Positions 12,016 to 21,998 are shown, numbered from the stretch's first letter. The stretch is DNA of 64,000 nucleotides from Chitinimonas_A lacunae (GCF_042650885.1 NZ_JBHSBU010000001.1:3472001-3536000), one strand, 5' to 3'. Notes: generated from the letters alone by a model not told the origin. Made by a program: numbers and translations.

Positions 12016-13557
12016 ATGCAATTGAATCCTTCCGAGATCAGCGAACTGATCAAGAGCAAGATTCAGAATCTGTCCGGCGGCACTGAGACGCGCACTACGG
12101 GTACCGTGGTCTCGGTGACCGACGGTATCGTCCGCGTTCACGGCCTGTCGGATGTGATGCAGGGCGAAATGCTCGAATTCCCCGGCAATACCTTCGGTCT
12201 CGCACTGAACCTGGAGCGCGACTCGGTCGGCGCCGTGGTTCTGGGCGAATACGAACATATTTCCGAAGGCGCCGAAGTCAAGTGCACCGGCCGCATTCTG
12301 GAAGTGCCGGTCGGTCCGGAACTGATCGGTCGCGTGGTCAACGCGCTGGGTCAGCCGATCGACGGCCGTGGCCCGATCAACGCCAAGCAATCGAGCCCGA
12401 TCGAAAAGATCGCTCCGGGCGTGATTGCCCGTCAGTCGGTGTCGCAACCGCTGCAAACCGGTGTCAAGGCGATCGACGCCATGGTGCCGATCGGTCGTGG
12501 CCAGCGTGAGCTGATCATTGGCGACCGCCAGACCGGTAAGACCGCTGTTGCCCTCGATGCCATCATCAATCAAAAGGGCACCGGCGTTATCTGTATCTAC
12601 GTTGCCATCGGCCAGAAAGCCTCGTCGATCGCCAACGTGGTGCGCAAGCTCGAAGAGCATGGCGCCATGGGCCACACCATCGTGGTGGCCGCTGCGTCGT
12701 CCGAGTCGGCTGCCATGCAGTTCATCTCGGCCTACTCCGGCTGCGCCATGGGCGAATACTTCCGCGACCGTGGCCAGGACGCCCTGATCGTTTACGACGA
12801 TCTGTCCAAGCAAGCTGTGGCCTATCGCCAGATTTCGCTGCTGCTGCGTCGTCCGCCGGGCCGTGAAGCCTATCCGGGCGATGTGTTCTACATCCACTCG
12901 CGCCTGCTCGAGCGTGCCGCCCGCGTCAACGCCGACTATGTCGAGAAGCTGACCAACGGCGAAGTCAAGGGCCAGACCGGCTCGCTGACCGCACTGCCGA
13001 TCATCGAGACTCAGGCAGGTGACGTGTCCGCCTTCGTGCCGACCAATGTGATCTCGATTACCGACGGCCAGATCTTCCTGGAAACCGACCTGTTCAACGC
13101 CGGCATCCGTCCCGCCATCAACGCGGGTATCTCGGTGTCGCGCGTCGGTGGTGCCGCGCAGACCAAGGTGATCAAGAAGCTCGCCGGTGGTATCCGTACC
13201 GCACTGGCCCAGTACCGCGAACTCGCGGCCTTCGCCCAGTTCGCTTCGGACCTCGACGAAGCCACCCGTAAGCAGCTCGACCGCGGTCGTCTGGTGACGG
13301 AACTGCTGAAGCAGGCCCAGTACGAGCCGAAGAAGGTGTCGCAGTTGGCGGTGATGCTGTACGCCGTGGAAAAGAACCTGGCCGACGATATCAAAGTCGA
13401 GAAGGCCCTGGCGTTCGAAGCTGCGCTGTACGCCTATGTCAAGGCCAACCACCCGGCCATCATCGAAGAGATGGACACCAAGGGCGAGCTGTCGGGCGAC
13501 AACGACAAGAAACTGGCGGAAGCCATCAAGTCGTTCAAAGCCACTGGCGCCTATTGA
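12016..13557 (+). CDS. atpA: F1Fo ATP synthase subunit alpha
   Basis: Non-catalytic nucleotide-binding subunit of F1. At 513 aa it matches the E. coli length. The P-loop GDRQTGKT is at residues 169-176. The conserved VYDDLSKQAVAYRQ region, with the Walker B aspartates, is near 265. The ISVSRVGGAAQ segment, close to the ATP synthase alpha/beta signature, is near 373. TAGGAG lies just upstream of the ATG, close behind the atpH stop. Confidence 0.98.
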   Translation: MQLNPSEISELIKSKIQNLSGGTETRTTGTVVSVTDGIVRVHGLSDVMQGEMLEFPGNTFGLALNLERDSVGAVVLGEYEHISEGAEVKCTGRILEVPVGPELIGRVVNALGQPIDGRGPINAKQSSPIEKIAPGVIARQSVSQPLQTGVKAIDAMVPIGRGQRELIIGDRQTGKTAVALDAIINQKGTGVICIYVAIGQKASSIANVVRKLEEHGAMGHTIVVAAASSESAAMQFISAYSGCAMGEYFRDRGQDALIVYDDLSKQAVAYRQISLLLRRPPGREAYPGDVFYIHSRLLERAARVNADYVEKLTNGEVKGQTGSLTALPIIETQAGDVSAFVPTNVISITDGQIFLETDLFNAGIRPAINAGISVSRVGGAAQTKVIKKLAGGIRTALAQYRELAAFAQFASDLDEATRKQLDRGRLVTELLKQAQYEPKKVSQLAVMLYAVEKNLADDIKVEKALAFEAALYAYVKANHPAIIEEMDTKGELSGDNDKKLAEAIKSFKATGAY

Positions 13558-13585
13558 TTTGAACTGACAAGGAAAGGTTCGAATC

Positions 13586-14452
13586 ATGGCAGGCGGCAAG
13601 GAAATTCGCAGCAAGATCAAAAGCGTCCAGAACACGCAGAAGATCACCCGCGCCATGGAAATGGTGGCTGCCAGCAAGATGCGTAAGGCACAAGAGCGCA
13701 TGAAGGCGGCGCGCCCCTACGGGGAGCGCATCCGCAACGTGACCGCTCACCTTGCGCAGAGCTTGCAGGACTACAGCCACCCCTTCCTGGTCAAGCGCGA
13801 TACCGTCAAGCGTGTCGGCCTGATCGTGGTTTCCACCGACAAGGGTCTGTGCGGCGGTCTCAACACCAACGTGTTGCGTGCCGCCGTCAACCAGATGAAG
13901 TCCTGGCAACAGGCCGGCATCGAGACCCAGGTCAGCACCATCGGCGGCAAGGGCTTCGGCTTCTTCCAGCGCATGGGCGCCAAGGTGGTCTCGCATGTCG
14001 CGGGCCTCGGCGACACGCCGCATCTCGACAAGCTGATCGGGCCGGTCAAGGTGCTGGTTGATGCCTATATCGCCGGCGAGATCGATCAGATCCATATCGT
14101 CTACACCCGCTTCATCAACACCATGAAGCAGGAAGCGACGGTCGAACAGTTGGTGCCGATTCCGGCCGACCGCATCAAGCCGGTCGCCCAGCATACCTGG
14201 GAATATCTGTACGAACCGGCCGCTCAGCCGGTGGTGGACGATCTGATGGTCCGTTATCTCGACGCCATGGTTTACCAGGCCGTGGCCGAGAATATGGCTT
14301 CCGAGCAGAGTGCGCGGATGGTGGCGATGAAGGCGGCGTCCGATAACGCCGGGACCGTGATCGGTGAACTGAAGCTGGTCTACAACAAGACCCGTCAGGC
14401 AGCGATCACCAAGGAACTGTCGGAAATCGTCGCCGGCGCGGCCGCGGTATGA
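13586..14452 (+). CDS. atpG: F1Fo ATP synthase subunit gamma
   Basis: Central rotor shaft. The 288-aa protein shows the N-terminal helix MAGGKEIRSKIKSVQNTQK continuing into KITRAMEMVAASKMRKAQ, and the C-terminal helix with EMASEQ-type sequence ENMASEQSARMVAMKAA near 230-246. It is flanked by atpA and atpD in the standard order. AAGGAAAG precedes the ATG. Confidence 0.97.
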   Translation: MAGGKEIRSKIKSVQNTQKITRAMEMVAASKMRKAQERMKAARPYGERIRNVTAHLAQSLQDYSHPFLVKRDTVKRVGLIVVSTDKGLCGGLNTNVLRAAVNQMKSWQQAGIETQVSTIGGKGFGFFQRMGAKVVSHVAGLGDTPHLDKLIGPVKVLVDAYIAGEIDQIHIVYTRFINTMKQEATVEQLVPIPADRIKPVAQHTWEYLYEPAAQPVVDDLMVRYLDAMVYQAVAENMASEQSARMVAMKAASDNAGTVIGELKLVYNKTRQAAITKELSEIVAGAAAV

Positions 14453-14489
14453 CGACGCGAAACGAATTACTGAAATTAGGAAGGCAACG

Positions 14490-15884
14490 ATGAGCCAAGG
14501 AAAGATTGTGCAAATCATCGGCCCGGTCGTCGACGTGGAATTCCCGCGTGACGGCCTGCCCAGGGTCTTCGATGCGCTGAAGCTCGAAACGCCTGAACTG
14601 ACGCTGGAAGTCCAGCAGCAGCTCGGCGACGGTGTGGTGCGCGCGATTGCGATGGGCTCGACCGATGGTCTGAAGCGCGGCATGGCCGTGCTCAACACCG
14701 GCAACCCGATCTCGGTGCCGGTGGGCAAGGCCACGCTGGGCCGGATCATGGACGTGCTGGGTAACCCGGTGGACGAGGCCGGTCCGGTCGAATCCGAAAA
14801 CCGCTGGGCCATCCACCGCAAAGCCCCGCAGTTCGACGAACTGAACCAGTCGGTCGATCTGCTCGAAACCGGTATCAAGGTGATCGACCTGGTCTGCCCG
14901 TTCGCCAAAGGCGGTAAGGTGGGTTTGTTCGGTGGCGCCGGCGTGGGCAAGACCGTGAACATGATGGAGTTGATCAACAACATCGCCAAGGCTCACTCGG
15001 GTCTGTCGGTGTTTGCCGGTGTGGGTGAGCGTACCCGTGAAGGCAACGACTTCTACCATGAAATGAAGGACTCCAACGTGCTCGATAAGGTGGCCATGGT
15101 GTACGGCCAGATGAACGAGCCGCCGGGCAACCGTCTGCGCGTGGCGCTGACCGGTCTGACCATGGCCGAGTACTTCCGCGACGAAAAGGACGAATCCGGC
15201 AAGGGCCGTGACGTGCTGCTGTTCGTCGACAATATCTACCGCTACACCCTGGCCGGTACCGAAGTGTCGGCGCTGCTGGGTCGTATGCCGTCCGCCGTGG
15301 GCTACCAGCCGACGCTGGCCGAGGAAATGGGCCGTCTGCAAGAGCGCATCACCTCGACCAAGACCGGTTCGATCACTTCGATCCAGGCCGTGTACGTGCC
15401 TGCCGATGACTTGACCGACCCGTCGCCGGCCACCACCTTCGCCCACTTGGACGCCACCGTGGTGTTGAGTCGTGATATCGCCGCCCTGGGTATCTACCCG
15501 GCCGTCGATCCGCTCGATTCGACTTCGCGTCAGCTCGATCCGCAAGTGGTGGGTGAAGAGCATTACCAAGTGGCGCGTGGCGTGCAGTCGACGCTGCAAC
15601 GCTACAAGGAACTGCGCGACATCATCGCGATTCTGGGTATGGACGAACTGTCGGCCGAAGATAAGCTGGTGGTGGCCCGCGCCCGGAAGATCCAGCGTTT
15701 CCTGTCGCAGCCGTTCCACGTCGCCGAAGTGTTCACGGGCAGCCCGGGCAAGTATGTGTCGCTCAAGGACACGCTGCGCGGCTTCAAGGGCATCCTTAAC
15801 GGCGAATACGACCATCTGCCGGAGCAGGCCTTCTATATGGTCGGCACGATCGAAGAAGCGGTCGAAAAAGCCAAGACCCTCTAA
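14490..15884 (+). CDS. atpD: F1Fo ATP synthase subunit beta
   Basis: Catalytic subunit of F1. At 464 aa it is slightly longer than the 460-aa E. coli form. The P-loop GGAGVGKT is at residues 148-155. The catalytic glutamate region GERTREGND is near 180, Walker B LLFVDNIYRYTLAG near 240, and the signature PAVDPLDSTSR near 340. One small curiosity is DNIYRYTLAG where most beta subunits read DNIFRFTQAG; the three changes are conservative or polar-to-Leu and also occur in some other proteobacteria. Confidence 0.98.
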   Translation: MSQGKIVQIIGPVVDVEFPRDGLPRVFDALKLETPELTLEVQQQLGDGVVRAIAMGSTDGLKRGMAVLNTGNPISVPVGKATLGRIMDVLGNPVDEAGPVESENRWAIHRKAPQFDELNQSVDLLETGIKVIDLVCPFAKGGKVGLFGGAGVGKTVNMMELINNIAKAHSGLSVFAGVGERTREGNDFYHEMKDSNVLDKVAMVYGQMNEPPGNRLRVALTGLTMAEYFRDEKDESGKGRDVLLFVDNIYRYTLAGTEVSALLGRMPSAVGYQPTLAEEMGRLQERITSTKTGSITSIQAVYVPADDLTDPSPATTFAHLDATVVLSRDIAALGIYPAVDPLDSTSRQLDPQVVGEEHYQVARGVQSTLQRYKELRDIIAILGMDELSAEDKLVVARARKIQRFLSQPFHVAEVFTGSPGKYVSLKDTLRGFKGILNGEYDHLPEQAFYMVGTIEEAVEKAKTL

Positions 15885-15899
15885 TAAGGCAGGTGGAAG

Positions 15900-16328
15900 A
15901 TGGCCATGACGATGCATGTGGACGTGGTAAGCGCGGAGCAGCTGATCTACTCGGGTACGGCCGAATTTCTGGCCGCCCCGGGAGAGCAGGGCGAAATCGG
16001 CGTGCTGCCGCGTCATGCCCCGCTGCTGACGCGTATCAAGCCGGGCGTGTTGCAGATCCGGGTGGCTAACTCGGGCGGCAAGGAAGAACTGATCTATGTG
16101 TCGGGCGGCATTCTCGAAGTGCAGCCCCATGTAGTCACCGTGCTGGCCGATACCGCGATCCGTGGCGCCGATCTGGACGAGGCCAAGGCCGCCGAGGCGA
16201 AGAAACGCGCCGAAGAAGCCCTGGCCAACCGTGCCGCTTCGCTGGACTACGCCAAGGCCCAGGCTGAACTGGCCGAGGCCGTTGCCCAACTGGCGGCCAT
16301 CCAGAAGCTGCGCAAGCGCCCCCACTGA
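15900..16328 (+). CDS. atpC: F1Fo ATP synthase subunit epsilon
   Basis: Regulatory rotor subunit that can inhibit ATP hydrolysis. The 142-aa protein has the beta-sandwich N-terminal domain (MHVDVVSAEQLIYSG, GEIGVLPRHAPLLTRIKPG) and a C-terminal helical hairpin (about residues 90-140, alanine-rich). GCAGGTGGAAG precedes the ATG at 15900; an internal ATG six bases later is also possible. It closes the operon, since a strong terminator follows. Confidence 0.96.
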   Translation: MAMTMHVDVVSAEQLIYSGTAEFLAAPGEQGEIGVLPRHAPLLTRIKPGVLQIRVANSGGKEELIYVSGGILEVQPHVVTVLADTAIRGADLDEAKAAEAKKRAEEALANRAASLDYAKAQAELAEAVAQLAAIQKLRKRPH

Positions 16329-16352
16329 GTCGCGTCCGTGGCTCGACAGCCG

Positions 16353-16383
16353 AAAGGGCAACCGTAAGGTTGCCCTTTTTCCT
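16353..16383 (+). terminator. Intrinsic terminator of the atp operon
   Basis: A perfect 11-bp stem (left arm AAAGGGCAACC at 16353-16363, right arm 16368-16378) encloses a GTAA loop and is followed by a T run. It lies 25 bases after atpC. Confidence 0.93.
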
Positions 16384-16474
16384 TTGTGGCGCCGCCACCA
16401 TTTACGGCGGCCGCGTCGGACCCGATAATCGCGCCCAACCCCATTCCCGCTATCGGCTGCCCTGGAGATCCGCC

Positions 16475-17851
16475 ATGAGCGTTGCCCTCAATATCGTCGT
16501 CCTGGCCGCCGGCCAGGGCAAGCGCATGAATTCCCGTCTGCCCAAGGTGTTACAGCCGCTGGCCGGTCGGGCACTGCTGGCCCATGTGCTCGACTGTGCC
16601 CGGGCGCTGGCGCCGCAGCGTCTGGTGGTGGTGCATGGCCACGGCGGCGAGCAGGTGCGGGCGGCCTTTGCCGCCGAGACGGATATCGTCTGGGTGGAAC
16701 AAGCCAGCCAGCTCGGCACCGGTCATGCGGTACAGCAGGCGCTGCCTGAGCTGGTCGAAGGCACGGTGCTGGTGCTCTATGGCGACTGTCCGCTGGTGAC
16801 GCCGGCCACGCTGCAAAGACTCTTGACGGCCGCCGACGCCGAGGGTCTGGCGATTCTGACTGCCGAACTGGCCGATCCGACCGGCTATGGTCGCATCGTG
16901 CGCGATGCTGCCGGCCGGGTACAGCGGATCGTCGAGCACAAGGATGCCGATCCGACCGAGCGGCTGATCCATGAAATCAATACCGGCTTTGTCGCCGCCC
17001 CGCTCCATTGCCTGCGCGACTGGCTGCCCCGGCTGCATAACGGCAATGCCCAGGGCGAGTACTACCTGACCGATATCGTGGCCCAGGCGGTCGCCGATGG
17101 GCTGACGATTGCCACCGAATCGCCGTCCTGGCCCGGCGAGGCTGACGGCGTCAACGACCGTCGCCAGCTGGCCGCGATGGAACGCACGCTGCAACGGCGT
17201 CAGGCCGACGGTCTGCTGGCCGCCGGCGTCACCCTGCTCGACCCCGACCGTTTCGACCTGCGCGGCCGGCTGCGGGTCGGACGCGATGTGTCGATCGATG
17301 TCGGCTGTGTCTTCGAAGGCGAAGTCGAGCTGGGTGATGATGTCCGGATCGGCGCGCATTGCGTGCTCAAGGATGTCCGTATCGCCGCCGGCACCGAGGT
17401 GGCGCCGTTCTCTCATCTCGACGGCGCCGACATCGGCCGCGATGCCCGGATCGGCCCCTATGCCCGTCTGCGCCCCGGGACTCGGCTGGCTGACGCGGTG
17501 CATATCGGCAATTTCGTCGAGGTGAAGAACAGTGTGGTGGGCCATGGCTCCAAAGCCAATCACCTCACTTATCTGGGCGACGCCGATATCGGTGCCAGCG
17601 TCAATGTCGGGGCTGGTACCGTTACCTGCAACTACGATGGCGCCAACAAATGGCGCACGACGATTGAAGATCGGGTCTTCGTCGGCTCGGGTTCGATGCT
17701 GGTGGCGCCGGTGCGGCTGGGGGAGGGTGCCACCATCGGCGCCGGCTCCACCATCACGCGCGATGCCCCGCCGGAACAACTGACGCTTGAACGCTCGCGC
17801 CAGGCTTCTATCGCTGGTTGGGAGCGGCCGGTTAAACAGCCTAAGTCCTGA
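16475..17851 (+). CDS. glmU: Bifunctional N-acetylglucosamine-1-phosphate uridyltransferase / glucosamine-1-phosphate acetyltransferase
   Basis: Makes UDP-GlcNAc for peptidoglycan and lipopolysaccharide. The 458-aa protein has the N-terminal nucleotidyltransferase signature LAAGQGKRMNSRLPKVLQ (from residue 8), GTGHAVQQALP near 74, and YGDCPLV near 101. The C-terminal half is a left-handed beta-helix of hexapeptide repeats ending with the acetyl-CoA region (GAGTVTCNYDGANKW near 375). The start at 16475 is chosen because the conserved motif begins directly behind it; an open frame to 16370 would overlap the atp terminator. glmS, commonly adjacent to glmU, is about 34 kb away in this window. Confidence 0.97.
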   Translation: MSVALNIVVLAAGQGKRMNSRLPKVLQPLAGRALLAHVLDCARALAPQRLVVVHGHGGEQVRAAFAAETDIVWVEQASQLGTGHAVQQALPELVEGTVLVLYGDCPLVTPATLQRLLTAADAEGLAILTAELADPTGYGRIVRDAAGRVQRIVEHKDADPTERLIHEINTGFVAAPLHCLRDWLPRLHNGNAQGEYYLTDIVAQAVADGLTIATESPSWPGEADGVNDRRQLAAMERTLQRRQADGLLAAGVTLLDPDRFDLRGRLRVGRDVSIDVGCVFEGEVELGDDVRIGAHCVLKDVRIAAGTEVAPFSHLDGADIGRDARIGPYARLRPGTRLADAVHIGNFVEVKNSVVGHGSKANHLTYLGDADIGASVNVGAGTVTCNYDGANKWRTTIEDRVFVGSGSMLVAPVRLGEGATIGAGSTITRDAPPEQLTLERSRQASIAGWERPVKQPKS

Positions 17852-17876
17852 GTGATCCGGCTGTGCTGCGTGGAAG

Positions 17877-17899
17877 AAAGCACCGTGAGGTGCTTTTTT
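17877..17899 (+). terminator. Intrinsic terminator of glmU
   Basis: An 8-bp stem (left arm AAAGCACC at 17877-17884, right arm 17889-17896) encloses GTGA, followed by T residues. It lies 26 bases after the glmU stop. Confidence 0.88.
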
Positions 17900-18121
17900 C
17901 TTTGGGCGATAGGCTGAGGAGAGGCGTCCGATGGCGGTCAGAAAGAGAGCCTGGACAGTTGGTACTTGCCGTTAGAGCACTTGTGGCCAATTTGACGCCA
18001 GTATGTCCCGACCCGAAAAACGGATGCGTAGGCTTGGTGAGCCCCAATGCCAACATCGAACAATATGAAAATATTCTGCAAACTGATCGCAAATAACAGC
18101 GCGGCATCCAGATAAAAAGGA

Positions 18122-18145
18122 AAAAAGCACCCGGAGGTGCTTTTT
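18122..18145. terminator. Terminator at the 3' end of pilY1 (bidirectional form)
   Basis: A 10-bp stem (left arm AAAAAGCACC at 18122-18131, right arm 18136-18145) encloses CGGA. It has A runs on one side and T runs on the other, so it can act on both strands. It lies 25 bases beyond the pilY1 stop on the minus strand. Confidence 0.85.
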
Positions 18146-18169
18146 CTTGCTGCCAATGCTGCCTGACGA

Positions 18170-21100
18170 TCAATTGTCCGGCAGGATCTCGCGCCAGGAA
18201 GCCCGTTTGGCGCGCAGGGTGCCGCTGTATTTGAGCTTGCCCAGATTGACCTTGACCCGGTTGCCGGCGGTATCGAGCAGGTCGAGCTCGGCGGTCGGTT
18301 CGCCCTTGGCATCGGTGGTGAGCTGCGGGTTGAAGCCGGCTGCCATCATGGTGTGCAGGTACACATCCACTTTGAGCTTGCCGTCGCAGGCGCCGAAGTA
18401 GTAGATCGACGAAGTACCGCCAGCCTCACACACATTGCCGCTGCTGTTCTGCGGTGTGTTGGTGGCGACAGCGATACCGCCGAGCAGCAGCTTCGGTGAG
18501 ACATTGACCCGCTCGCCCGTCTTGCTCTCGAAGTCCATATACCAGCCGTTCTGGGTGGCGAAGTCGACCGGCTTCATTTCCTGCCGACTCATCGAACCGC
18601 GATCGGGACCGAGCTTGGTGTAGTCGAACACCTGCTGCACCATCTTGCTGTGCTTGTTGAGCAGTTGCTCGCCAGCGGGGACGTCCATCCGGAAGACATA
18701 GATCGACTGGTCATCCTTGTTCAGCAGATCGCTATCGCCCAGCAGACGGCCCGTACCGGCGATCACGACCGGCTTGTCGTTACACGACGACAGCAGCAGC
18801 GGTGTGGTCACAGGCTGCTTGACGCTGTTCTTCTTGAGTTCGGCCAGCTTGGTCGGTTTGGCGTTGGGGTTGGTCTGGCCCAGGTCGAACTGCCAGATAT
18901 TGCCGTCCAGGTCACCGCCGAACAGGTGCTGTGCCGTCTTGTCGGTAAGCTGCTCTTCCTTGAAGGCCCAGCCGGTGATATGGGCCAGACCGTCACCGCC
19001 GCTGTCCATCTGATAGTAGGGCTTGCCCGTGATCGCATCGACCACGAACAGGCGACCCGGCTGGGTGCCATCCTTGCTGCCGTTGTAACCGCTGCCGAAG
19101 GCCACGACCCAGGTACCCGGCGAAACCGAGTTGGGCGGCAGCTTGAAGATCTGCGGACGGCCGAACGACAGACCCATCTTGTCGCTGTACTTCTCACCGC
19201 TACAGGCATCCTTGTCGCCGCAGAATTCCCACAGCACTTCGGGTTGACGCGGATCGGTGACATCGAGGGCATAGTAGCCGCGACCACCGGCATTCAGGCC
19301 GCCGACCAGGATGGTGCGCCACTTCTTGCCATCCCACACGTCTTCGATCTTCGGCTCGCCGTCGACGAAGAACTGGTGATTGACGGTGTATTCCTTCGAA
19401 GCGAGCTTGGGCATGTTCTTCATGACCATGCGCGGCACATAGGCCCACAGCTCGGCACCGTCTTCTTCCTGGTTTTGCAGCGTGATGCCTTTGGTCTTCT
19501 TGATAAAGGCGTGCAGCATGCCGTCGTTGGCCGGGACATAGACCATGGCCAGACGATTCTTCTGGGTCTCGCGGAACTTCATGTACTCGTTGTCCGAGTA
19601 CTCTTCATTGTTCTGCTGCCAGAAGGTGGCTTGACCACCTGCGGTGTCGCCGAGCAGACCGGCACGCTTGCGGAAGATGCCGTTGGCTTCAAGGGTCTGA
19701 TCACCGCGCAGGTACTCGACCATATTGATGCCGGAGTCGGCCAGGGTCCGTTGCGCGGTGGTCATCACATCGTACTGGCTGAGCTGCTTGCTCTGCTTTT
19801 CGAGCCAGAGCTTGGCCGTGCTGTCGAGGCTCTCGAACTTGAAGGGAACCTGCTTGCTGCCATCGTAGGTGAAGATATTCCGCCGCTTGGACGCCTGGCT
19901 CTTGTCGGCGCCACTGTTATAGGCCAGCAACTGGGCATGCGGCTCCCAGCCTGCGATCGGCTGCGTCACATACTGTTTGGTATTGGTGTCGAGCACGCGT
20001 TCGGTGCCGATGACCTTACCGGTCCAGCTGATGGTCTGGTAGGTGGTAGCGAAGGCAAACTGGTCTTCCGTGCCACCGTCACCGAATACCGGGGAAGTCG
20101 AGGTGGGGGCAGCGGCTGCACCAGGCGCGGCGTCGGCACGGTTCAGGATACCGCGCAGCGCTTCCACCACCTGTTGCGGCTGCTTGGCGCTCTGATAGCT
20201 GCCACGGCCGTTGACGGCGGCGTGCCACAGGTCATCCACGGCGCTGGCCCGGTTCTCTGCGGGCTTCGGCCAGTCGCGCTTGCCGTCGATGATGTCGCGG
20301 AAGTCACCCGTGCTGGCTTCGGTGTAGTTGGGCTGATACAGCATCTCGCCGTCCACGCCCAGGCCCAGCGTGAAGGTGGTCATCCGCTGAGCCTTGTTCT
20401 TGACGTCGCCCTTGTCCGAGGCCTCAGCGAGTGCTTCGCCGTACTTGTTGAGCGCGCGCTCCTTGTCGGTACCGGTGAGCGTGTTCTCGTCGAGCAGGTC
20501 GGTCTGATAGTAGTAGGCGGCGACATCGGCCAGGCTGCCTGAGGACAGCTTGCCGTCGTAGATACCGTATTTGCGGGTGGCGGGATCGCTGTCGTAGCTC
20601 TCGTTGAGTTGGCTGCCGTCGATCTTGAGCGGCGGGAAGGTATTGCTGCTGTTCCAGTAACCGTCGGTGGTCAGCAGCGCGAAGTTCTTCTGGCAGGCGT
20701 ACTGGATGGCCGGGCTCTTGGCGGTGCCCGTGACCGCATCGGTCTTGCCAGCATAGTAGCGACCGACCCGTGCCAGAGCGCCCGGCAGCGGGGTGCCGCT
20801 GCCCGGAACTTCATTGATCAGCTTGTTGTACCAGGTATCGCGCTGGGTGCCTTCGAAGTCGCCCAGTTGCAAGAAGCTGTAGTTGTCGTTGGTGTTGTTG
20901 TGCAGGCTGATAAAGCCTACCCGGAAGCGCTCGCCCTTGACCGCGCTGAAGGCGATCGAGCCGGCCGACTTCATGGTCTGCATCCGGGTGCGGTAGTAAG
21001 TGAACCAGTTGGCGAAGTTGGTCATTTCTTCGTCATAGGTACAGGTAGTTCCCTTACAGTCGCTCCGCGTCTCGGCCTTGGGATAGCTTGAGCCGTCGGG

Positions 21101-21964
21101 TTTGATATCGACCCGCTGGAAGTTGTAAGGACCGCCCTTGCCCGACATATAGCCCGGGACCCGGTAGACGTTGTCGTCGCGTCGGCCGACACATTTGGCG
21201 CTGTTGCTTGCACTGTCACACCACAGTACCTTGACCTGACGCGGACGGTCCTTGTCCGGGCCTGCCTGCGTCTGGCATTGCATCAGGTCGTCCGAGCAGT
21301 AGATGCTCGACTTGAGCCGATAGTAGTACGGATTGGAGGTATAGGTGACCGTCACCGAGCGATTGGATGAGTCGGGGTAGACATAGTTACCGTTGGCGGT
21401 GGTGCTCTCGGTGCTGGTATTGCGCTTGCCTGCACCATAGATCAGGTCGGGATACTCTTTGGCCAGGTTGTACTTGTGGTAGTAGTTCGAGTTGGCCAGA
21501 CGGTCGTAAAAGGCGTAGAGCGCCTTCCCGTAGGCGTCGGTCGTCACCTTGGTCCAGCTCATGGTTTCATCCCGGTCCATATTGGGATAGGTATCCTTGC
21601 CGTTGGACTTTTTCGGCGGCGAGTAGGTGATGTCCGGGTTGTAGTACTGGCTGTTGATATCCGAGCTGTAGTAGGGCGGCATACCGTCGATACAGTCGGT
21701 CCGGCCGTTGCCGCCGTTGAAGTCGAAGACACGGCACATATTTCCGCCGACTACCCAGTCTGGGGTATAGGCCCAGTTCATACTGCCTGAGTTGTCCAGA
21801 ATGAACATCAGATTGTGCTTCACCTTCGAGCTGGCGGGCTTGGTGGCCAGCGGCTCGTTGGAGATATCGGTGGCCAGCGCCAGCTGACCGCCCAGCAGGG
21901 CAAAAGCGCCCAGCGTGCAACTGACGATATGGCGGACGCGGTGACGCGAGAGCTTGGGGTTCAT
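18170..21964 (-). CDS. pilY1: Type IV pilus tip-associated adhesin PilY1
   Basis: A 1264-aa exported protein placed at the pilus tip, linked in known systems to pilus priming, adhesion and surface sensing. It has an N-terminal signal peptide (about residues 1-31, basic start then a hydrophobic core ending ALA). Next is a VWA-like domain whose MIDAS begins D57-N-S59-G-S61 (FILDNSGSMNW). The C-terminal half is the PilY1 beta-propeller: GGLNAGGRGYYALDVTDPRQPEVLWEF and, near residues 1010-1020, FGGDLDGNIWQFDL, which resembles the calcium-binding loop of the family. It is the last and longest gene of the minus-strand pil operon, 34 bases after pilX, with a TAGGAGAATATT ribosome binding site. It contains several cysteines, fitting an extracytoplasmic protein. 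Confidence 0.93.
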   Translation of the reverse strand: MNPKLSRHRVRHIVSCTLGAFALLGGQLALATDISNEPLATKPASSKVKHNLMFILDNSGSMNWAYTPDWVVGGNMCRVFDFNGGNGRTDCIDGMPPYYSSDINSQYYNPDITYSPPKKSNGKDTYPNMDRDETMSWTKVTTDAYGKALYAFYDRLANSNYYHKYNLAKEYPDLIYGAGKRNTSTESTTANGNYVYPDSSNRSVTVTYTSNPYYYRLKSSIYCSDDLMQCQTQAGPDKDRPRQVKVLWCDSASNSAKCVGRRDDNVYRVPGYMSGKGGPYNFQRVDIKPDGSSYPKAETRSDCKGTTCTYDEEMTNFANWFTYYRTRMQTMKSAGSIAFSAVKGERFRVGFISLHNNTNDNYSFLQLGDFEGTQRDTWYNKLINEVPGSGTPLPGALARVGRYYAGKTDAVTGTAKSPAIQYACQKNFALLTTDGYWNSSNTFPPLKIDGSQLNESYDSDPATRKYGIYDGKLSSGSLADVAAYYYQTDLLDENTLTGTDKERALNKYGEALAEASDKGDVKNKAQRMTTFTLGLGVDGEMLYQPNYTEASTGDFRDIIDGKRDWPKPAENRASAVDDLWHAAVNGRGSYQSAKQPQQVVEALRGILNRADAAPGAAAAPTSTSPVFGDGGTEDQFAFATTYQTISWTGKVIGTERVLDTNTKQYVTQPIAGWEPHAQLLAYNSGADKSQASKRRNIFTYDGSKQVPFKFESLDSTAKLWLEKQSKQLSQYDVMTTAQRTLADSGINMVEYLRGDQTLEANGIFRKRAGLLGDTAGGQATFWQQNNEEYSDNEYMKFRETQKNRLAMVYVPANDGMLHAFIKKTKGITLQNQEEDGAELWAYVPRMVMKNMPKLASKEYTVNHQFFVDGEPKIEDVWDGKKWRTILVGGLNAGGRGYYALDVTDPRQPEVLWEFCGDKDACSGEKYSDKMGLSFGRPQIFKLPPNSVSPGTWVVAFGSGYNGSKDGTQPGRLFVVDAITGKPYYQMDSGGDGLAHITGWAFKEEQLTDKTAQHLFGGDLDGNIWQFDLGQTNPNAKPTKLAELKKNSVKQPVTTPLLLSSCNDKPVVIAGTGRLLGDSDLLNKDDQSIYVFRMDVPAGEQLLNKHSKMVQQVFDYTKLGPDRGSMSRQEMKPVDFATQNGWYMDFESKTGERVNVSPKLLLGGIAVATNTPQNSSGNVCEAGGTSSIYYFGACDGKLKVDVYLHTMMAAGFNPQLTTDAKGEPTAELDLLDTAGNRVKVNLGKLKYSGTLRAKRASWREILPDN

Positions 21965-21998
21965 AAAAATATTCTCCTAGTTCTAATCGCGGCGGAGG

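Larger units (their letters stand above)
17852..18169. other. Gap between convergent glmU and pilY1 with two matching terminators
   Basis: About 318 bases. Each end carries a hairpin with the same GCACC/GGTGC stem. Short frames between them on both strands have no ribosome binding site and resemble nothing I know. I see no supported gene. Confidence 0.5.

Noticed and set aside
17863..18096. Small open frame between glmU and pilY1
   Set aside because: No ribosome binding site, starts inside the glmU terminator, and matches nothing known to me.
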